From: CAYYNP01 sp964472545
GTDB taxonomy: Bacteria > Planctomycetota > Planctomycetia > Pirellulales > Thermoguttaceae
Length of the DNA: 43,959 nt
Direction of reading: 5' to 3'
NCBI GenBank assembly: GCA_964472545.1
Contig: CAYYNP010000045.1
Span: 1 to 43,959 of the forward strand
Part shown: one piece after another, positions 35,203 through 43,876 of the stretch
How positions within the stretch are numbered: the stretch's first letter is position 1
Layout: every line of letters starts with the position of its first letter
Made by a program: the position numbers and the translations under genes
The notes under the pieces: model-generated
Seen by the model: only the letters and a program-made list of their open reading frames with translations
Told to the model about the DNA's origin: nothing
Databases searched by the model: none

Positions 35203-37260
35203 TCAATCCGGCAACTCGGCCAGCAGCGCCTCGACGCGCCGGCGGACCTCCGGATCAGACGTCAGCCGCAAGGTTTCGTCTAACTGTAACTTCGGCAGAT
35301 GGCCCATCTCGGCCAAAGCCTCGCTGGCGGCGTCCCGCTTGGTGAACTCCGGATGCCCCAGGTCCCGGATCAACTGGGCAATCTTGGTTCGCATGGTGTC
35401 CGGCACGGTGGGGGTGGGCACGTGGATCTCGACCACGTCGTAGACCGGCACCCGCGAGACCCGGTCGGTGGTGCGAATCGGTAGCACCAATTCGCTCAGC
35501 CGCCCGCTGATCGTGCCGCCGTCCCAAAGCTCCGCCTCGAACAGCGGCTGCTTGCCCGGCGACCATTCTTCGTCGGCGTTGATGTTCCGCAGCGTTCGGA
35601 TCTGCTCCGGCGGCACGGGGATCTTTGCCCCGGGCGTCACGAAATGCAGCGCCGCCAGATCGACCTTCCCGACCAGCACGTTGTCGCCGGCCAGCATCAC
35701 GTGCGGCACGGTGATCTCCTGTGCCTGGTCGTCTTCGTCGTCGTTCTTCAGATGCGCCGCCGCCATCGCCCGGATCTGGATCGGCGAGAACGTCTGCCGG
35801 CCGAAGGTGTGGGTGGAGAACGTCAATCCGAGGCCGTGCATGAAGGCAAACAGTTGGCTGCCGTCGCGGAGCACCAGCAGATGTCCCACGCCTTCTTCGG
35901 CGGCGGCCAACCGCTGCACGCCCTCCAACGAAACCTCCCGCTCGCCCCAGGGCGTGGTCGCCGTGACGGTCTGTTCGTCGCCGCGGACCAGCGCCAGGCA
36001 GTCGCCGTCGACGGTGTGCAACATCACCACCACGTCGGTCTGCCGCTTACCGTCTTCGGCGGCCGCGTGCAGCACGAGCCGGTCGAGTTTGTCGGCAGCG
36101 AGGTCCATTTCCATGCCGGTGTTCATCGTGAAGTGGAGCCCTTCGGTGGCGATCTTCCCGGCGATCACCTGGCCGTCGCGCAGAAAGAGCCGCGACTTCC
36201 GCGAGGGATGCTTCAGCCCGACGACGGCCGCCACTTTCTCGAAGGGAATCTCCTTGGTCCCATAGCGCGACTCGACCGACAGCCGGCTGCAACTCGCCGT
36301 GCCGTGCAGGCGCGTCATCTCGCCGACCGCCAACACGTCGGTCGCCTGGCGCTCGACGCCGAGCGATTCCAGCGATATCATCCCGCCGGAAAAGTCCCAG
36401 CCGCCGAATCCGATCCCGCCGAGATTGACGATTGTGCGGCGGACGTCGCGGGGCACGTCGCGGACCCAGTCGCGCTCGGAAAAGAACTTGAACAGCGCCG
36501 CGGCCGCCTTGGCGTCGGGCGGGGTTCCCAGCCGCCGCTGGGCCAATCCGTGCAGCACCGAGACCGTTTTGCCGGGCGGAACGTTTAACGTATAGGCGAA
36601 GACAAAATGGGCGTTCGAGTTGTTGCTGATCGCCGGCTTGACCTTACTGCGGGCGCCGGCCAGATGAAACAGCACGGTCTGCTGCCGCGTGTTCGCCGAA
36701 TAGGCCATGATGCCGGTGTCCTTCTTGCCCAACGCCACGCCGGCCGGCGCGGCGTGATCGGTCAGCACGCCGTTGCAGGTGCCGCTGCCGAGTTGGGTGT
36801 TGTACATCGCCGTGGTCGTGATCGCCGTCTTGCTGGGATTGTGGAACATGTCGACGTAGCGCACGCCACAGGCCTACAGGTCGATCTTCACCCGCCGAGT
36901 TACTTGCAGGCCGGCCGCGCTGCCGGTAAGCACGTATTCGCTGCCGTCGGCCGTCATCTGGTGCTGCGCGCCTTGGAACTGCTGGTTGTTGACGCGCAGA
37001 TTGGCAGCGTCGTCGAAACAGTCGTTGGTGCCGTCGACCACTTGGCCGTTGGGGCTGACGTCCCAGTTGAATCCCTGGGAATCGGTGCGGCCGTTGAAGT
37101 TGGCCGGCACCAGCTTCTGCTGCTGTTGTGCCGCGGCGGGCAGCGCAGCCAAACAGACCGCGATCGCCGCGAGCGGTGCCCAAGGCAGTCGCCTCAGCCG
37201 GTAAAAGGTCGCGTGTTTCACAAAAATGGCTCCCGTCCCTTGCTCTTCGGTGTGTTGCAT
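35203..37260 (-). pseudogene. Second tandem paralog, interrupted by an in-frame amber codon (TAG)
   Basis: The ATG at 37260 has GAGGA at suitable spacing and opens a signal peptide region (YRLRRLPWAPLAAIAVCLAA, then LPAAAQQQQ). The frame runs to a TAG at 36874-36876 (codon 129 of 685) and then continues open, in the same frame, for another 556 codons to 35203. Alignment with the upstream paralog is collinear and ungapped across the stop (RRIKVDVDSATVRYVDMFQN versus RRVKIDL*ACGVRYVDMFHN), so there is no frameshift. The full chain has a beta-rich exported region and a C-terminal HEAT-like segment (IAQLIRDLGHPEFTKRDAAS). It could be a fresh nonsense mutation, a sequencing error or a readthrough site. 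Function unknown. Confidence 0.8.
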
Positions 37261-37283
37261 GGAAACCGTCCTCACTTCGGCGA

Positions 37284-39518
37284 CTACCCAAACGGATCGT
37301 TCTCGTCCGGCGGCGGCAGGTCGATCCTTGGTGGATTAACCGGCGGGTCAACCGGTGGAACCGTCGGCGGGCCGACCGGCGGATCGCCCGGGTCGCCGGG
37401 GTCCGCCTCGCCCGGCGTTTCGGTGGGGGCCGCGCCGGGCGTCGTCGGCTCGTCTTCTTCCTGCTCGGGCCGGCGAAACGTGACCAGGTGTTGGGTGGGT
37501 ACCGTCCAGACCTTCCACGACGTCCGCAACGGCACCACGACCTCGCGAAAACTGCCCACCATTTCGCTCCCGTCGGTCAACTCGAAGAGGAAGGTCGGAT
37601 CGGCCCGATCGTCGTCCTCGCGCTCCATCGAGCGGATCAAGCCGGTGTCGATCGTGGTGATGCCCGCGGCGGTCAACAACTCGAACTTCGGCACGTCGAA
37701 CTCCCCCATCACGATATTGTTGCCCAGCAGTTCGCAATGAGGGACCTTGATCTGGCCGTTGCTCGGTTGCGGCGGACCTTCGTCTTCTGCGCCGGGAGCT
37801 CCCAATCCGATCAACTCCGTCACCGCCGCCGGCGGCACGTCGACCGTGTCGAAACGCACCGTGTCAAGCTGCAAGTCGCTGCCGTGGAGGATCACCGAGA
37901 GCCGGCTGCCGTCGGCCAGCAACAAGCGATGGATCGGGTGCGGCATCCGGGCGGAGTAGAGCCGATCGAGATCGTCCAGCGTGACCTCGAGCGGCCCCCA
38001 CGCCGTGGCCGCTGCAAAGCTGGAATGGGCCCCGTCGGCCAGCGCCAGTCGGTCGCCCTGACGCGTTTGAATCAGCGCGGCCGTCTCCGGCAGGGGTTTG
38101 CCGTCGGCGTCGGCGGCCGGCATAAACAGCACGTTCACCTCACCGGTCGAGAGCTTCACTTCCAGCCCCGATTCGACCACCAGCGACATCTCCTCCGACT
38201 CGGCCGTGCCGACGAGGATCTCGCCGGTGCGGAGATAGACCTGCATCGCCTGGCCGATACCCGCCCCACCGGCCAACGCCGCCACGTCGTCCAGCGGCAC
38301 CGTGACCTCGCCGTGGCGCGTCTGCACGGTCACGTCGCCGCCGCTGAGAGTGCCGCTTAGCCGCGTGTCCTGATCCTGCACCAAGACCGCGTTGCGCCCG
38401 CGCTCCACGTCCCAAATGTCGGCCAGATCGAGCACCGCCTGCAACAACGGCCCGCTGGGGCCCTCGTCGCCGTAATACGAACGGGGCACGTTGAGAATCG
38501 TGCTGCGGATCTCCTCGGGCAGGTCTTCGACCCATTTCTTCGATTGAAACGGCTTGAACAGTCCAGAGACCGTCTTGGCGTCGGCTGCGCCCGCGTTGAT
38601 GTTCCGTTGTGCCATCCCGTGCAGTAGCGACACGGTCTGATTCGGCGACACCGTGAGCATGAAGTCGAAGCGGATCGAACGGTTGCGCTCGACCACGATC
38701 GACGGCTTCACCTTACTGCGGGCAGCCGCCAGGTAGAACACGATCGAAGGCCGATTGCCGGGCGTCTGCAACGCCACCACCCCACACTCCTTCGTGCCCA
38801 GCGCCGCGCTGATCTGCCCGTTGGAATGGCCGCCGAAGGGATTGGGGCTGTAGGGCGACGAGACGAGCGCGGGGGTCGCCATGGCGCCGCCGGCCGCCCC
38901 AACTCCCGGCATCGTGCCCTTGTCGGTGATCGCGCCGACGATCGAATAGGGAAACTGAGTCTGTAACCTGACGTTGATCGTGGCCGGCGAGGCGCCGGCG
39001 TTTTGAAACATGTCGACGTAACGCACCGTGGCCGAATCCACGTCGACCTTGATCCGCCGCGTGATCGTCATGCCCCCTTGCGAACGCGAGAGCACGTACT
39101 CGCCGTCGTCGGCCGTCATCTGCTGTTTGCTGGCCGAAAACTGCGAGTCGTTGACGATTAGCGTCTGGGCGTTGCTGACGCAAGAATTCGTGCCGCTGTT
39201 GATATAGCCGTACGAGGTGACGTCCCACTGGAAGCCCTGCGAGTCCTTCCGCTGGCTGAAGTTGGCCTGGACCAGTTTCTCCGCCGTGCCTGAGTCACCG
39301 CGAAGCGCCGAGAGCCCCGGCAGCCGCAAGCCGGCCGGTGCGCTGACGGCAGCTCCGCTGACGGCTGGAATACCAGGTACGCTGATGCCTGGAAGAGCCG
39401 GTGGGCTGATGGCCGGCCCCGGCATCGTCGGTTGCCCCGCAGCCGTCCGTGTGCCGAGAAGAAGTAGGCCGATCGAAATCACCGTCCACCACGACCGGGC
39501 GCCAAATCGTCTGGTCAT
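37284..39518 (-). CDS. First tandem paralog, exported protein of unknown function (744 aa)
   Basis: I use ATG 39518 (AGGGA upstream), which opens a signal peptide (RSWWTVISIGLLLLGTRTAA); the longer open frame to 39653 looks non-coding. Residues about 30-70 are a Pro/Gly/Ile/Ala-rich low-complexity stretch (ISPPALPGISVPGIPAVSGA). The core shares long blocks with the next gene (KDSQGFQWDVTSYGY, RRIKVDVDSATVRYVDMF, YLAAARSKVKPS). It also has repeated units in which a 'DGS/GEILVG' turn precedes beta strands, which suggests several beta-barrel modules such as SH3- or LSm-like folds. The C-terminus is a Pro/Asp/Glu-rich tail rather than the HEAT-like end of the sister. The next gene starts 24 bases after its stop. 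No known family. Confidence 0.82.
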   Translation of the reverse strand: MTRRFGARSWWTVISIGLLLLGTRTAAGQPTMPGPAISPPALPGISVPGIPAVSGAAVSAPAGLRLPGLSALRGDSGTAEKLVQANFSQRKDSQGFQWDVTSYGYINSGTNSCVSNAQTLIVNDSQFSASKQQMTADDGEYVLSRSQGGMTITRRIKVDVDSATVRYVDMFQNAGASPATINVRLQTQFPYSIVGAITDKGTMPGVGAAGGAMATPALVSSPYSPNPFGGHSNGQISAALGTKECGVVALQTPGNRPSIVFYLAAARSKVKPSIVVERNRSIRFDFMLTVSPNQTVSLLHGMAQRNINAGAADAKTVSGLFKPFQSKKWVEDLPEEIRSTILNVPRSYYGDEGPSGPLLQAVLDLADIWDVERGRNAVLVQDQDTRLSGTLSGGDVTVQTRHGEVTVPLDDVAALAGGAGIGQAMQVYLRTGEILVGTAESEEMSLVVESGLEVKLSTGEVNVLFMPAADADGKPLPETAALIQTRQGDRLALADGAHSSFAAATAWGPLEVTLDDLDRLYSARMPHPIHRLLLADGSRLSVILHGSDLQLDTVRFDTVDVPPAAVTELIGLGAPGAEDEGPPQPSNGQIKVPHCELLGNNIVMGEFDVPKFELLTAAGITTIDTGLIRSMEREDDDRADPTFLFELTDGSEMVGSFREVVVPLRTSWKVWTVPTQHLVTFRRPEQEEDEPTTPGAAPTETPGEADPGDPGDPPVGPPTVPPVDPPVNPPRIDLPPPDENDPFG

Positions 39519-40046
39519 CTCTGATTCCCTGCAAAGAGGCCTCGAAACCCAATCCGCGGCCAAGCGCCTCCGCAACGCCTGATACAGTCCGTTGCCGGCG
39601 ACAAACGCGCCAACGGACACGTGGCCACATATCGGATATTGTAACGTCTGCACCGCTCGGCGACCTTCCGGTTACATCGCCGCTACCATCGGTTCGCTCG
39701 AGACGGCTCGTTCTTGCGACCTTGTCTATGACGCCCCCGGCCTACCGATAATTCAGAACCCCTACTTTGGCGGACTGGCCACGCCCGGGGTACGCCCGGC
39801 TTCTCCCTCCACCATACTAATCTGTACGGCACTACTGGACAAGGACCCGACGCACGAGGATCGGCCCCTTCCCATTGCCATCGACCAGGAAGCCATCAAA
39901 GTTATCCCAATCTACCGCACCGACCACAAGACGGAAAGACGGGCAACAGCAACACTTAAGAGCTATACGCTAATACCCCGCACGAGCTTGCCCGCCCGTC
40001 CGTGCCGGCCGCCCGGTGGCCGTACTCATTCGCCGAACCCGTCAAG

Positions 40047-40130
40047 AACCGTTCGTAGTGACCGAATTTATGCGGTCTTTCACGGGATTCCGCTGCACGG
40101 CCCCGATGAATCGGGGCACTACGAACGGGT
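40047..40130. repeat. Nested inverted repeat upstream of rplM
   Basis: Outer arms 40047-40060 and 40117-40130 match at 13 of 14 positions (CGTTCGTAGTG core). Inside are GACCG...CGGTC (40060-40064, 40073-40077) and the perfect palindrome CCCCGAT-GA-ATCGGGG (40101-40116). Confidence 0.75.
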
Positions 40131-40180
40131 TGGGCGATTGCTTACCGGCAGCCATTGCCAAATCATTCGCTGGGAACGGC

Positions 40181-40209
40181 TTGTCACTCTGCCGATAACC
40201 AAGTAAACT
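40181..40209 (+). promoter_or_regulatory. Promoter of the rplM-rpsI operon
   Basis: TTGTCA (40181-40186), 17-base spacer, TAAACT (40204-40209). It matches the sigma-70 consensus at 5 of 6 and 4 of 6 positions, and lies about 95 bases upstream of the rplM ATG. Confidence 0.5.
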
Positions 40210-40253
40210 ACACGGTTTCCATCTTCTCGGACAGGGTTTCGAGGGGCCCATCG

Positions 40254-40277
40254 ACCCGGCGGGAATGCAAGCCGGGT
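40254..40277 (+). promoter_or_regulatory. Hairpin in the rplM leader
   Basis: ACCCGGC (40254-40260) pairs perfectly with GCCGGGT (40271-40277) across a 10-base loop. It sits 28 bases before the rplM start. Ribosomal-protein leaders that bind their product exist for L13 in other bacteria; whether this is one cannot be told from one sequence. Confidence 0.35.
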
Positions 40278-40304
40278 AGGCGACTGCCGATTGAGCGAGT
40301 GAAA

Positions 40305-40751
40305 ATGGCGAGTACGAAGACCTATATGGCGAAAGAGGGGGAGGTCGAGGCCAAATGGTGGCTGGTCGATGCGACCGATAAGATCGTCGGCCGGCTGGCC
40401 AGCGATATCGCGGTGCTGCTGATGGGCAAGCATCGCCCGACCTACACACCCCACGTCGACACGGGCGATTTCGTCGTGGTGACCAACGTCGAGAAGGTCG
40501 CATTCGCCGGAAACAAGTGGGAAAACAAGCGGTACACCTGGTACACCGGTTATCCCGGCCAGAAGAGCGAGACGGCCGGTGACCGCCGCGACCGCCGTCC
40601 GGAGTTGATTCTCTACGACGCGGTCCGCCGCATGCTGCCGAAGAATCGATTGGGCCGCAAGATGCTCAAGAAACTCAAGCTCTACGTCGGCCCCCAGCAT
40701 CCCCACCAGGCACAACAACCCAAGCCGACCGAACTCGGCATCAAGAACTAG
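40305..40751 (+). CDS. rplM: 50S ribosomal protein L13
   Basis: The 148-aa product matches L13 throughout: AKWWLVDATDKIVGRLASDI near the start, TPHVDTGDFVVVTN, then GMLP-type region (here VRRMLPKNRLGRKMLKKLKL) and a terminal YVGPQHPHQAQQPK. L13 binds 23S rRNA early in 50S assembly. ATG 40305 lies behind a weak RBS. An upstream in-frame extension to 40155 runs through the promoter and leader hairpin and is not coding. The pairing with rpsI 25 bases downstream is the near-universal rplM-rpsI operon. Confidence 0.98.
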   Translation: MASTKTYMAKEGEVEAKWWLVDATDKIVGRLASDIAVLLMGKHRPTYTPHVDTGDFVVVTNVEKVAFAGNKWENKRYTWYTGYPGQKSETAGDRRDRRPELILYDAVRRMLPKNRLGRKMLKKLKLYVGPQHPHQAQQPKPTELGIKN

Positions 40752-40776
40752 ACCGAATCACAGAAGAAGGTTCCCC

Positions 40777-41175
40777 ATGGCAACGGCAACCAGCGACATC
40801 CTGGGCACCGGCCGCCGCAAGAGCGCGGTCGCCCGGGTCCGCATCCGTCCGGGCGAAGGCAAGATCACGATCAACAAGCGCCCGCTGGACGAGTACTTCT
40901 ACCGCGACCAAGACCGCAACGCCGTGTTGGCTCCCCTGGTGCAGACCGGCGCGCGCGAACAACTCGACGTGGTCATTCGCGTCGGCGGAGGCGGCATCAC
41001 CGGCCAGGCCGACGCCTGCAAACTGGGGATCGCCCGGGCGCTGAAGAAATACAATCCCGACTACGACGAAGCGCTCCGCGACAGCGGCCTGTTGACCCGC
41101 GACGGCCGCATGAAGGAACGCAAGAAGCCGGGCCTCCGCGGCGCCCGCCGGGCAACGCAGTTCTCCAAGCGTTAA
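40777..41175 (+). CDS. rpsI: 30S ribosomal protein S9
   Basis: The 132-aa product begins with the typical TGRRKSAVARVRIRPGEG and ends in the conserved basic tail LTRDGRMKERKKPGLRGARR followed by ATQFSKR. Its C-terminal arginine/lysine tail reaches the decoding centre and contacts P-site tRNA. AGAAGG lies upstream of the ATG at 40777. It is the second gene of the rplM-rpsI operon and is followed by a strong intrinsic terminator. Confidence 0.98.
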   Translation: MATATSDILGTGRRKSAVARVRIRPGEGKITINKRPLDEYFYRDQDRNAVLAPLVQTGAREQLDVVIRVGGGGITGQADACKLGIARALKKYNPDYDEALRDSGLLTRDGRMKERKKPGLRGARRATQFSKR

Positions 41176-41205
41176 TCGGCCGAACGCCCAATTCACGATC
41201 ATCCG

Positions 41206-41246
41206 CCGGGGCGGCAGTCGTTCTGCCGTCCCGGCTCTTCTTTTCT
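41206..41246 (+). terminator. Intrinsic terminator of rplM-rpsI
   Basis: Stem CCGGGGCGGCAG (41206-41217) pairs with CTGCCGTCCCGG (41223-41234), 12 pairs with one G-T, followed directly by CTCTTCTTTTCT. It lies 30 bases after the rpsI stop. Confidence 0.85.
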
Positions 41247-41381
41247 CCGCACCGGATTCCTCATGCACGGTGCGCGGGACAAGCCGCTGTCGCGCGGCGT
41301 GCCACGCCCTTGCAATTCCCGGCATTTGGCGTATAACCCAATAGTACGGAGGTGGACATCGAGCCCCGGAGGCGACCGACG

Positions 41382-42143
41382 ATGCCGTTTCGACACAAGC
41401 TCCAAGCGAGCCGCTTCGAGTTGAAGTACGTGATCGACGAGCGTTGTGCGGCGGCAGTTCGCGATTTCGTCAGTGCGCATCTCACCCCCGACGAGCACGC
41501 CCAGAAGAGCGCCGATTTCTCCTACCCGGTCAACAGCGTCTATCTCGACTCGCCCGACATGATCCTCTTCCGCCAGACGGCCGGAGGACTCAAGAATCGC
41601 TTCAAGCTTCGTATCCGATTCTACGACGGCAAGGCCGAAAGCCCGGCGTTCCTGGAAATCAAACGCCGTGTGACCGACGTCATCCGCAAGGAGCGCGCGG
41701 CGATCACGCGCGAAGGAGTCCGCCGGCTGCTCGAGGGCGGATGGCCCAACACCTCGTACTTGGTGGGCGAAAACGATCGCGAGAAGTCGGGCGTCGCGCT
41801 GCAGAACTTTTGCAGTCTCTACGATTCGATTCACGGCGCCCCGCAAGCCTACGTATCCTACATGCGGGAAGCGTACGTCTCGCCCGAAAGCGATCAGGTC
41901 CGGGTGACCTTCGACCGCCGTCTGTTGGGAGCCCGCTTCGATCGCAACCCGTTCCTGGTGCCTCCCGCTCAAGGGACCTGGCCGAAAGTCGAAGGGGTGA
42001 TCCTGGAGTTGAAGTTCACCGACCGCTTCCCCACCTGGATGCAGGATCTGATCCAATCGTTCGATTTGCAGCGGCGCTCCGTGCCGAAGTACAATCTGTG
42101 TGTCGAGGCGCTGGGGTTGCAGCCTTGGAATCGCAGGGCATAG
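41382..42143 (+). CDS. VTC-domain protein, probable polyphosphate polymerase
   Basis: The 253-aa protein matches the VTC catalytic tunnel domain: RFELKYVIDERCAAAVRDFV near the start, VNSVYLDSPDMILFRQ, the basic strand LKNRFKLRIRFY, FLEIKRRVTDVIRKERAAIT, YMREAYVSPESDQVRVTFDR and the late acidic strand VILELKFTDRFPTW. Alternating Arg/Lys on these strands bind the phosphate chain; the Glu in ILELKF fits the metal ligand. In yeast the domain polymerises ATP gamma-phosphate into polyP. There is no SPX domain or membrane segment here. ATG 41382 has GGAGG nine bases upstream; a GTG at 41352 is the alternative. The usual partner DUF4956 gene is not adjacent. Confidence 0.88.
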   Translation: MPFRHKLQASRFELKYVIDERCAAAVRDFVSAHLTPDEHAQKSADFSYPVNSVYLDSPDMILFRQTAGGLKNRFKLRIRFYDGKAESPAFLEIKRRVTDVIRKERAAITREGVRRLLEGGWPNTSYLVGENDREKSGVALQNFCSLYDSIHGAPQAYVSYMREAYVSPESDQVRVTFDRRLLGARFDRNPFLVPPAQGTWPKVEGVILELKFTDRFPTWMQDLIQSFDLQRRSVPKYNLCVEALGLQPWNRRA

Positions 42144-42240
42144 GGCTTGTCCGGAAACAACTTCGTCCGCTTCATGGTAGCCATCACACTCCGTGTGATG
42201 ATTCGCCCGAGAAACTGCGAAGTTGTTTCCGGACAGGCCC
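42143..42240. repeat. Nested palindromic repeat between VTC and sulfatase genes
   Basis: Outer arms 42143-42165 and 42218-42240 (23 bases) differ at one position (GTCCGGAAACAACTTCG core). At the centre is the perfect palindrome CATCACAC-TCC-GTGTGATG (42182-42200). The outer arm begins on the last base of the VTC stop codon. Confidence 0.85.
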
Positions 42241-42392
42241 ATAGGGCGTTAGGCGTTGTCGTAAGACACGTCGCAGCAGGCGGTTGGCTCCGGGCAACGC
42301 ACAACGGCCCCCAGATGCCTGGCGACCCTGGAGCACCGCCGCGTTTTGCCCCGGCCACACGACCGCTATCCCGAAAACACTGGAATCCTGCC

Positions 42393-43826
42393 ATGCCGTT
42401 GAACCTTCGCCCTGCGGTCATTCGCTCTGTGCTCCTTCTTCTCGCATGCGTCGTGCTCAGCCGTACGCCTCGAACGTCGGCCGATTCTGCGCCCACGCCC
42501 AACGTGATCCTCTGTATGACCGACGACCAAGGCTGGGGCGATACGGGCTACAACGGCCATCCGACGCTGAAGACGCCGCACCTCGACGCCATGGCCGCCG
42601 AAGGGATCCGCTTCCAGCGTTTCTATTCCGGCGCACCGGTCTGCTCGCCCACTCGCGGCAGCGCGCTCACCGGCCGCCACCCCTATCGCTACGGCGTGAC
42701 GTTCGCAAACGTCGGGCACATGCGGCCCGAGGAAATCACGTTGGCCGAAGCGCTGAAGACGCGGGGTTACACCGCCGGCCATTTCGGCAAGTGGCATCTG
42801 GGCACGTTGACCACCGCGATTCGCGACAGCAACCGCGGCCGGCCGGGCGACGCCAGCCACTTCGCACCGCCGTGGCAAAACGGCTTCGACGTCTGCTTCT
42901 CGACCGAGGCCAAGGTGCCCACCTGGGACCCGATGAAGACGCCCGGCAGCGACCAGCCGTACGGCACCCACTACTTCAACACCGACGGCTCGGTGGAGAC
43001 CGAGAACCTCGACGGCGACGACTCGCGCGTGATTATGGACCGCGCCATCCCGTTCATCCGCAATGCGGCCCGGCAAAAGCGGCCGTTCTTGGCGGTGATC
43101 TGGTTCCATACGCCGCATTTGCCGTGCGTGGCCGGCCCGGATTATCGGGCAATGTACGAGGACGTCGACGGGGCCGACCCCGCCTACCACGGCTGCATCA
43201 CCGCCATGGACGATCAGGTGGGGCGGCTGCGCCGCGAGCTGCGCGAATTGGGCGTCGACGAGAACACGATGCTCTGGTTTTGCAGCGATAACGGCCCCGA
43301 GGGCGCCGCCGGCAAGGCTCCGGGGTCGACCGGCGGCTTGCGGGGACGCAAACGCAGCCTCTTCGAGGGCGGCGTTCGGGTGCCGGGTATCCTCGTTTGG
43401 CCCGATCGCATCGAGCAGCCCCGCACGGTCGACGTGCCCACCAGCACGCTCGACTACTTCCCCACCGTTCTCGACGTACTCGGCTTCCACGTGCCCGCCC
43501 GGCCACAGCCGCTCGACGGCGTCAGCCTGCTGCCGCTGATCGAAGGCAAGATGACGCAGCGCCCCCGGCCGATCGGCTTGCAGTCGTCCGGACAAGTGGC
43601 GCTGATCGACAACCGCTACAAGCTGATCCGCACCCGCGGCAGAAAGCCGAATTCCGAATCCGGTGCCGCCGGCTATATGCTGTTCGACCTTATGGCCGAC
43701 CCCAACGAGACGACCGATCTGGCCGCCGAGAAGCCCGAGGTCGTCGCCGCCATGCAACGAACGCTCGAAGACTGGCAGGCCTCTTGCCGTCGCAGCGCGG
43801 AGGGGGAGGATTACTCGCGTGAGTAG
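42393..43826 (+). CDS. Sulfatase (type I, formylglycine-dependent), exported
   Basis: ATG 42393 opens a signal peptide (PAVIRSVLLLLACVVLSRTP), giving 477 aa. The alkaline-phosphatase-superfamily sulfatase signatures are all present: metal-binding DDQGWGD (44-50), the formylglycine site CSPTRGSALTG (Cys84, Arg88), FGKWHLG (131-137) and the late metal site CSDNGPEG. Conversion of Cys84 to formylglycine needs a sulfatase-modifying enzyme that is not in this window. Planctomycetes carry very many such enzymes for desulfating algal polysaccharides, which fits the agarase-like hydrolase at 6473-7894. An upstream extension of the frame to 42147 runs through the palindromic repeat and is not coding. 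Confidence 0.96.
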   Translation: MPLNLRPAVIRSVLLLLACVVLSRTPRTSADSAPTPNVILCMTDDQGWGDTGYNGHPTLKTPHLDAMAAEGIRFQRFYSGAPVCSPTRGSALTGRHPYRYGVTFANVGHMRPEEITLAEALKTRGYTAGHFGKWHLGTLTTAIRDSNRGRPGDASHFAPPWQNGFDVCFSTEAKVPTWDPMKTPGSDQPYGTHYFNTDGSVETENLDGDDSRVIMDRAIPFIRNAARQKRPFLAVIWFHTPHLPCVAGPDYRAMYEDVDGADPAYHGCITAMDDQVGRLRRELRELGVDENTMLWFCSDNGPEGAAGKAPGSTGGLRGRKRSLFEGGVRVPGILVWPDRIEQPRTVDVPTSTLDYFPTVLDVLGFHVPARPQPLDGVSLLPLIEGKMTQRPRPIGLQSSGQVALIDNRYKLIRTRGRKPNSESGAAGYMLFDLMADPNETTDLAAEKPEVVAAMQRTLEDWQASCRRSAEGEDYSRE

Positions 43827-43876
43827 CGAGGGGTGACGGGGTGACTCGGGGGCTTTTGGCTTCGGATCGCCCGCGT

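Larger units (their letters stand above)
39519..40304. other. 786-base divergent intergenic region
   Basis: No convincing gene is present. It is less GC-rich than its surroundings. It holds a nested repeat at 40047-40130, the rplM promoter at 40181-40209 and a leader hairpin at 40254-40277. The promoter of the minus-strand paralog gene should lie in its left half; TTACAATAT at about 39640 is a possible -10 without a matching -35. Confidence 0.5.

Noticed and set aside
35203..36864. Treating the downstream 553 codons of the second paralog as a separate gene starting at GTG 36864
   Set aside because: There is no RBS, no signal peptide, and the upstream part is collinear with the paralog in the same frame; a single interrupted gene explains it better.
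36864..36890. Frameshift between the two halves of the second paralog
   Set aside because: Both halves are in the same frame (12 bases apart, no gap in the alignment); only a TAG separates them.
39592..40206. Plus-strand open frame (204 codons) in the 786-base intergenic region
   Set aside because: It has no plausible RBS, runs through palindromic repeats and the rplM promoter, and its composition is not protein-like.
42366..43757. Minus-strand open frame (463 codons) opposite the sulfatase
   Set aside because: Antisense to a sulfatase with all catalytic motifs.
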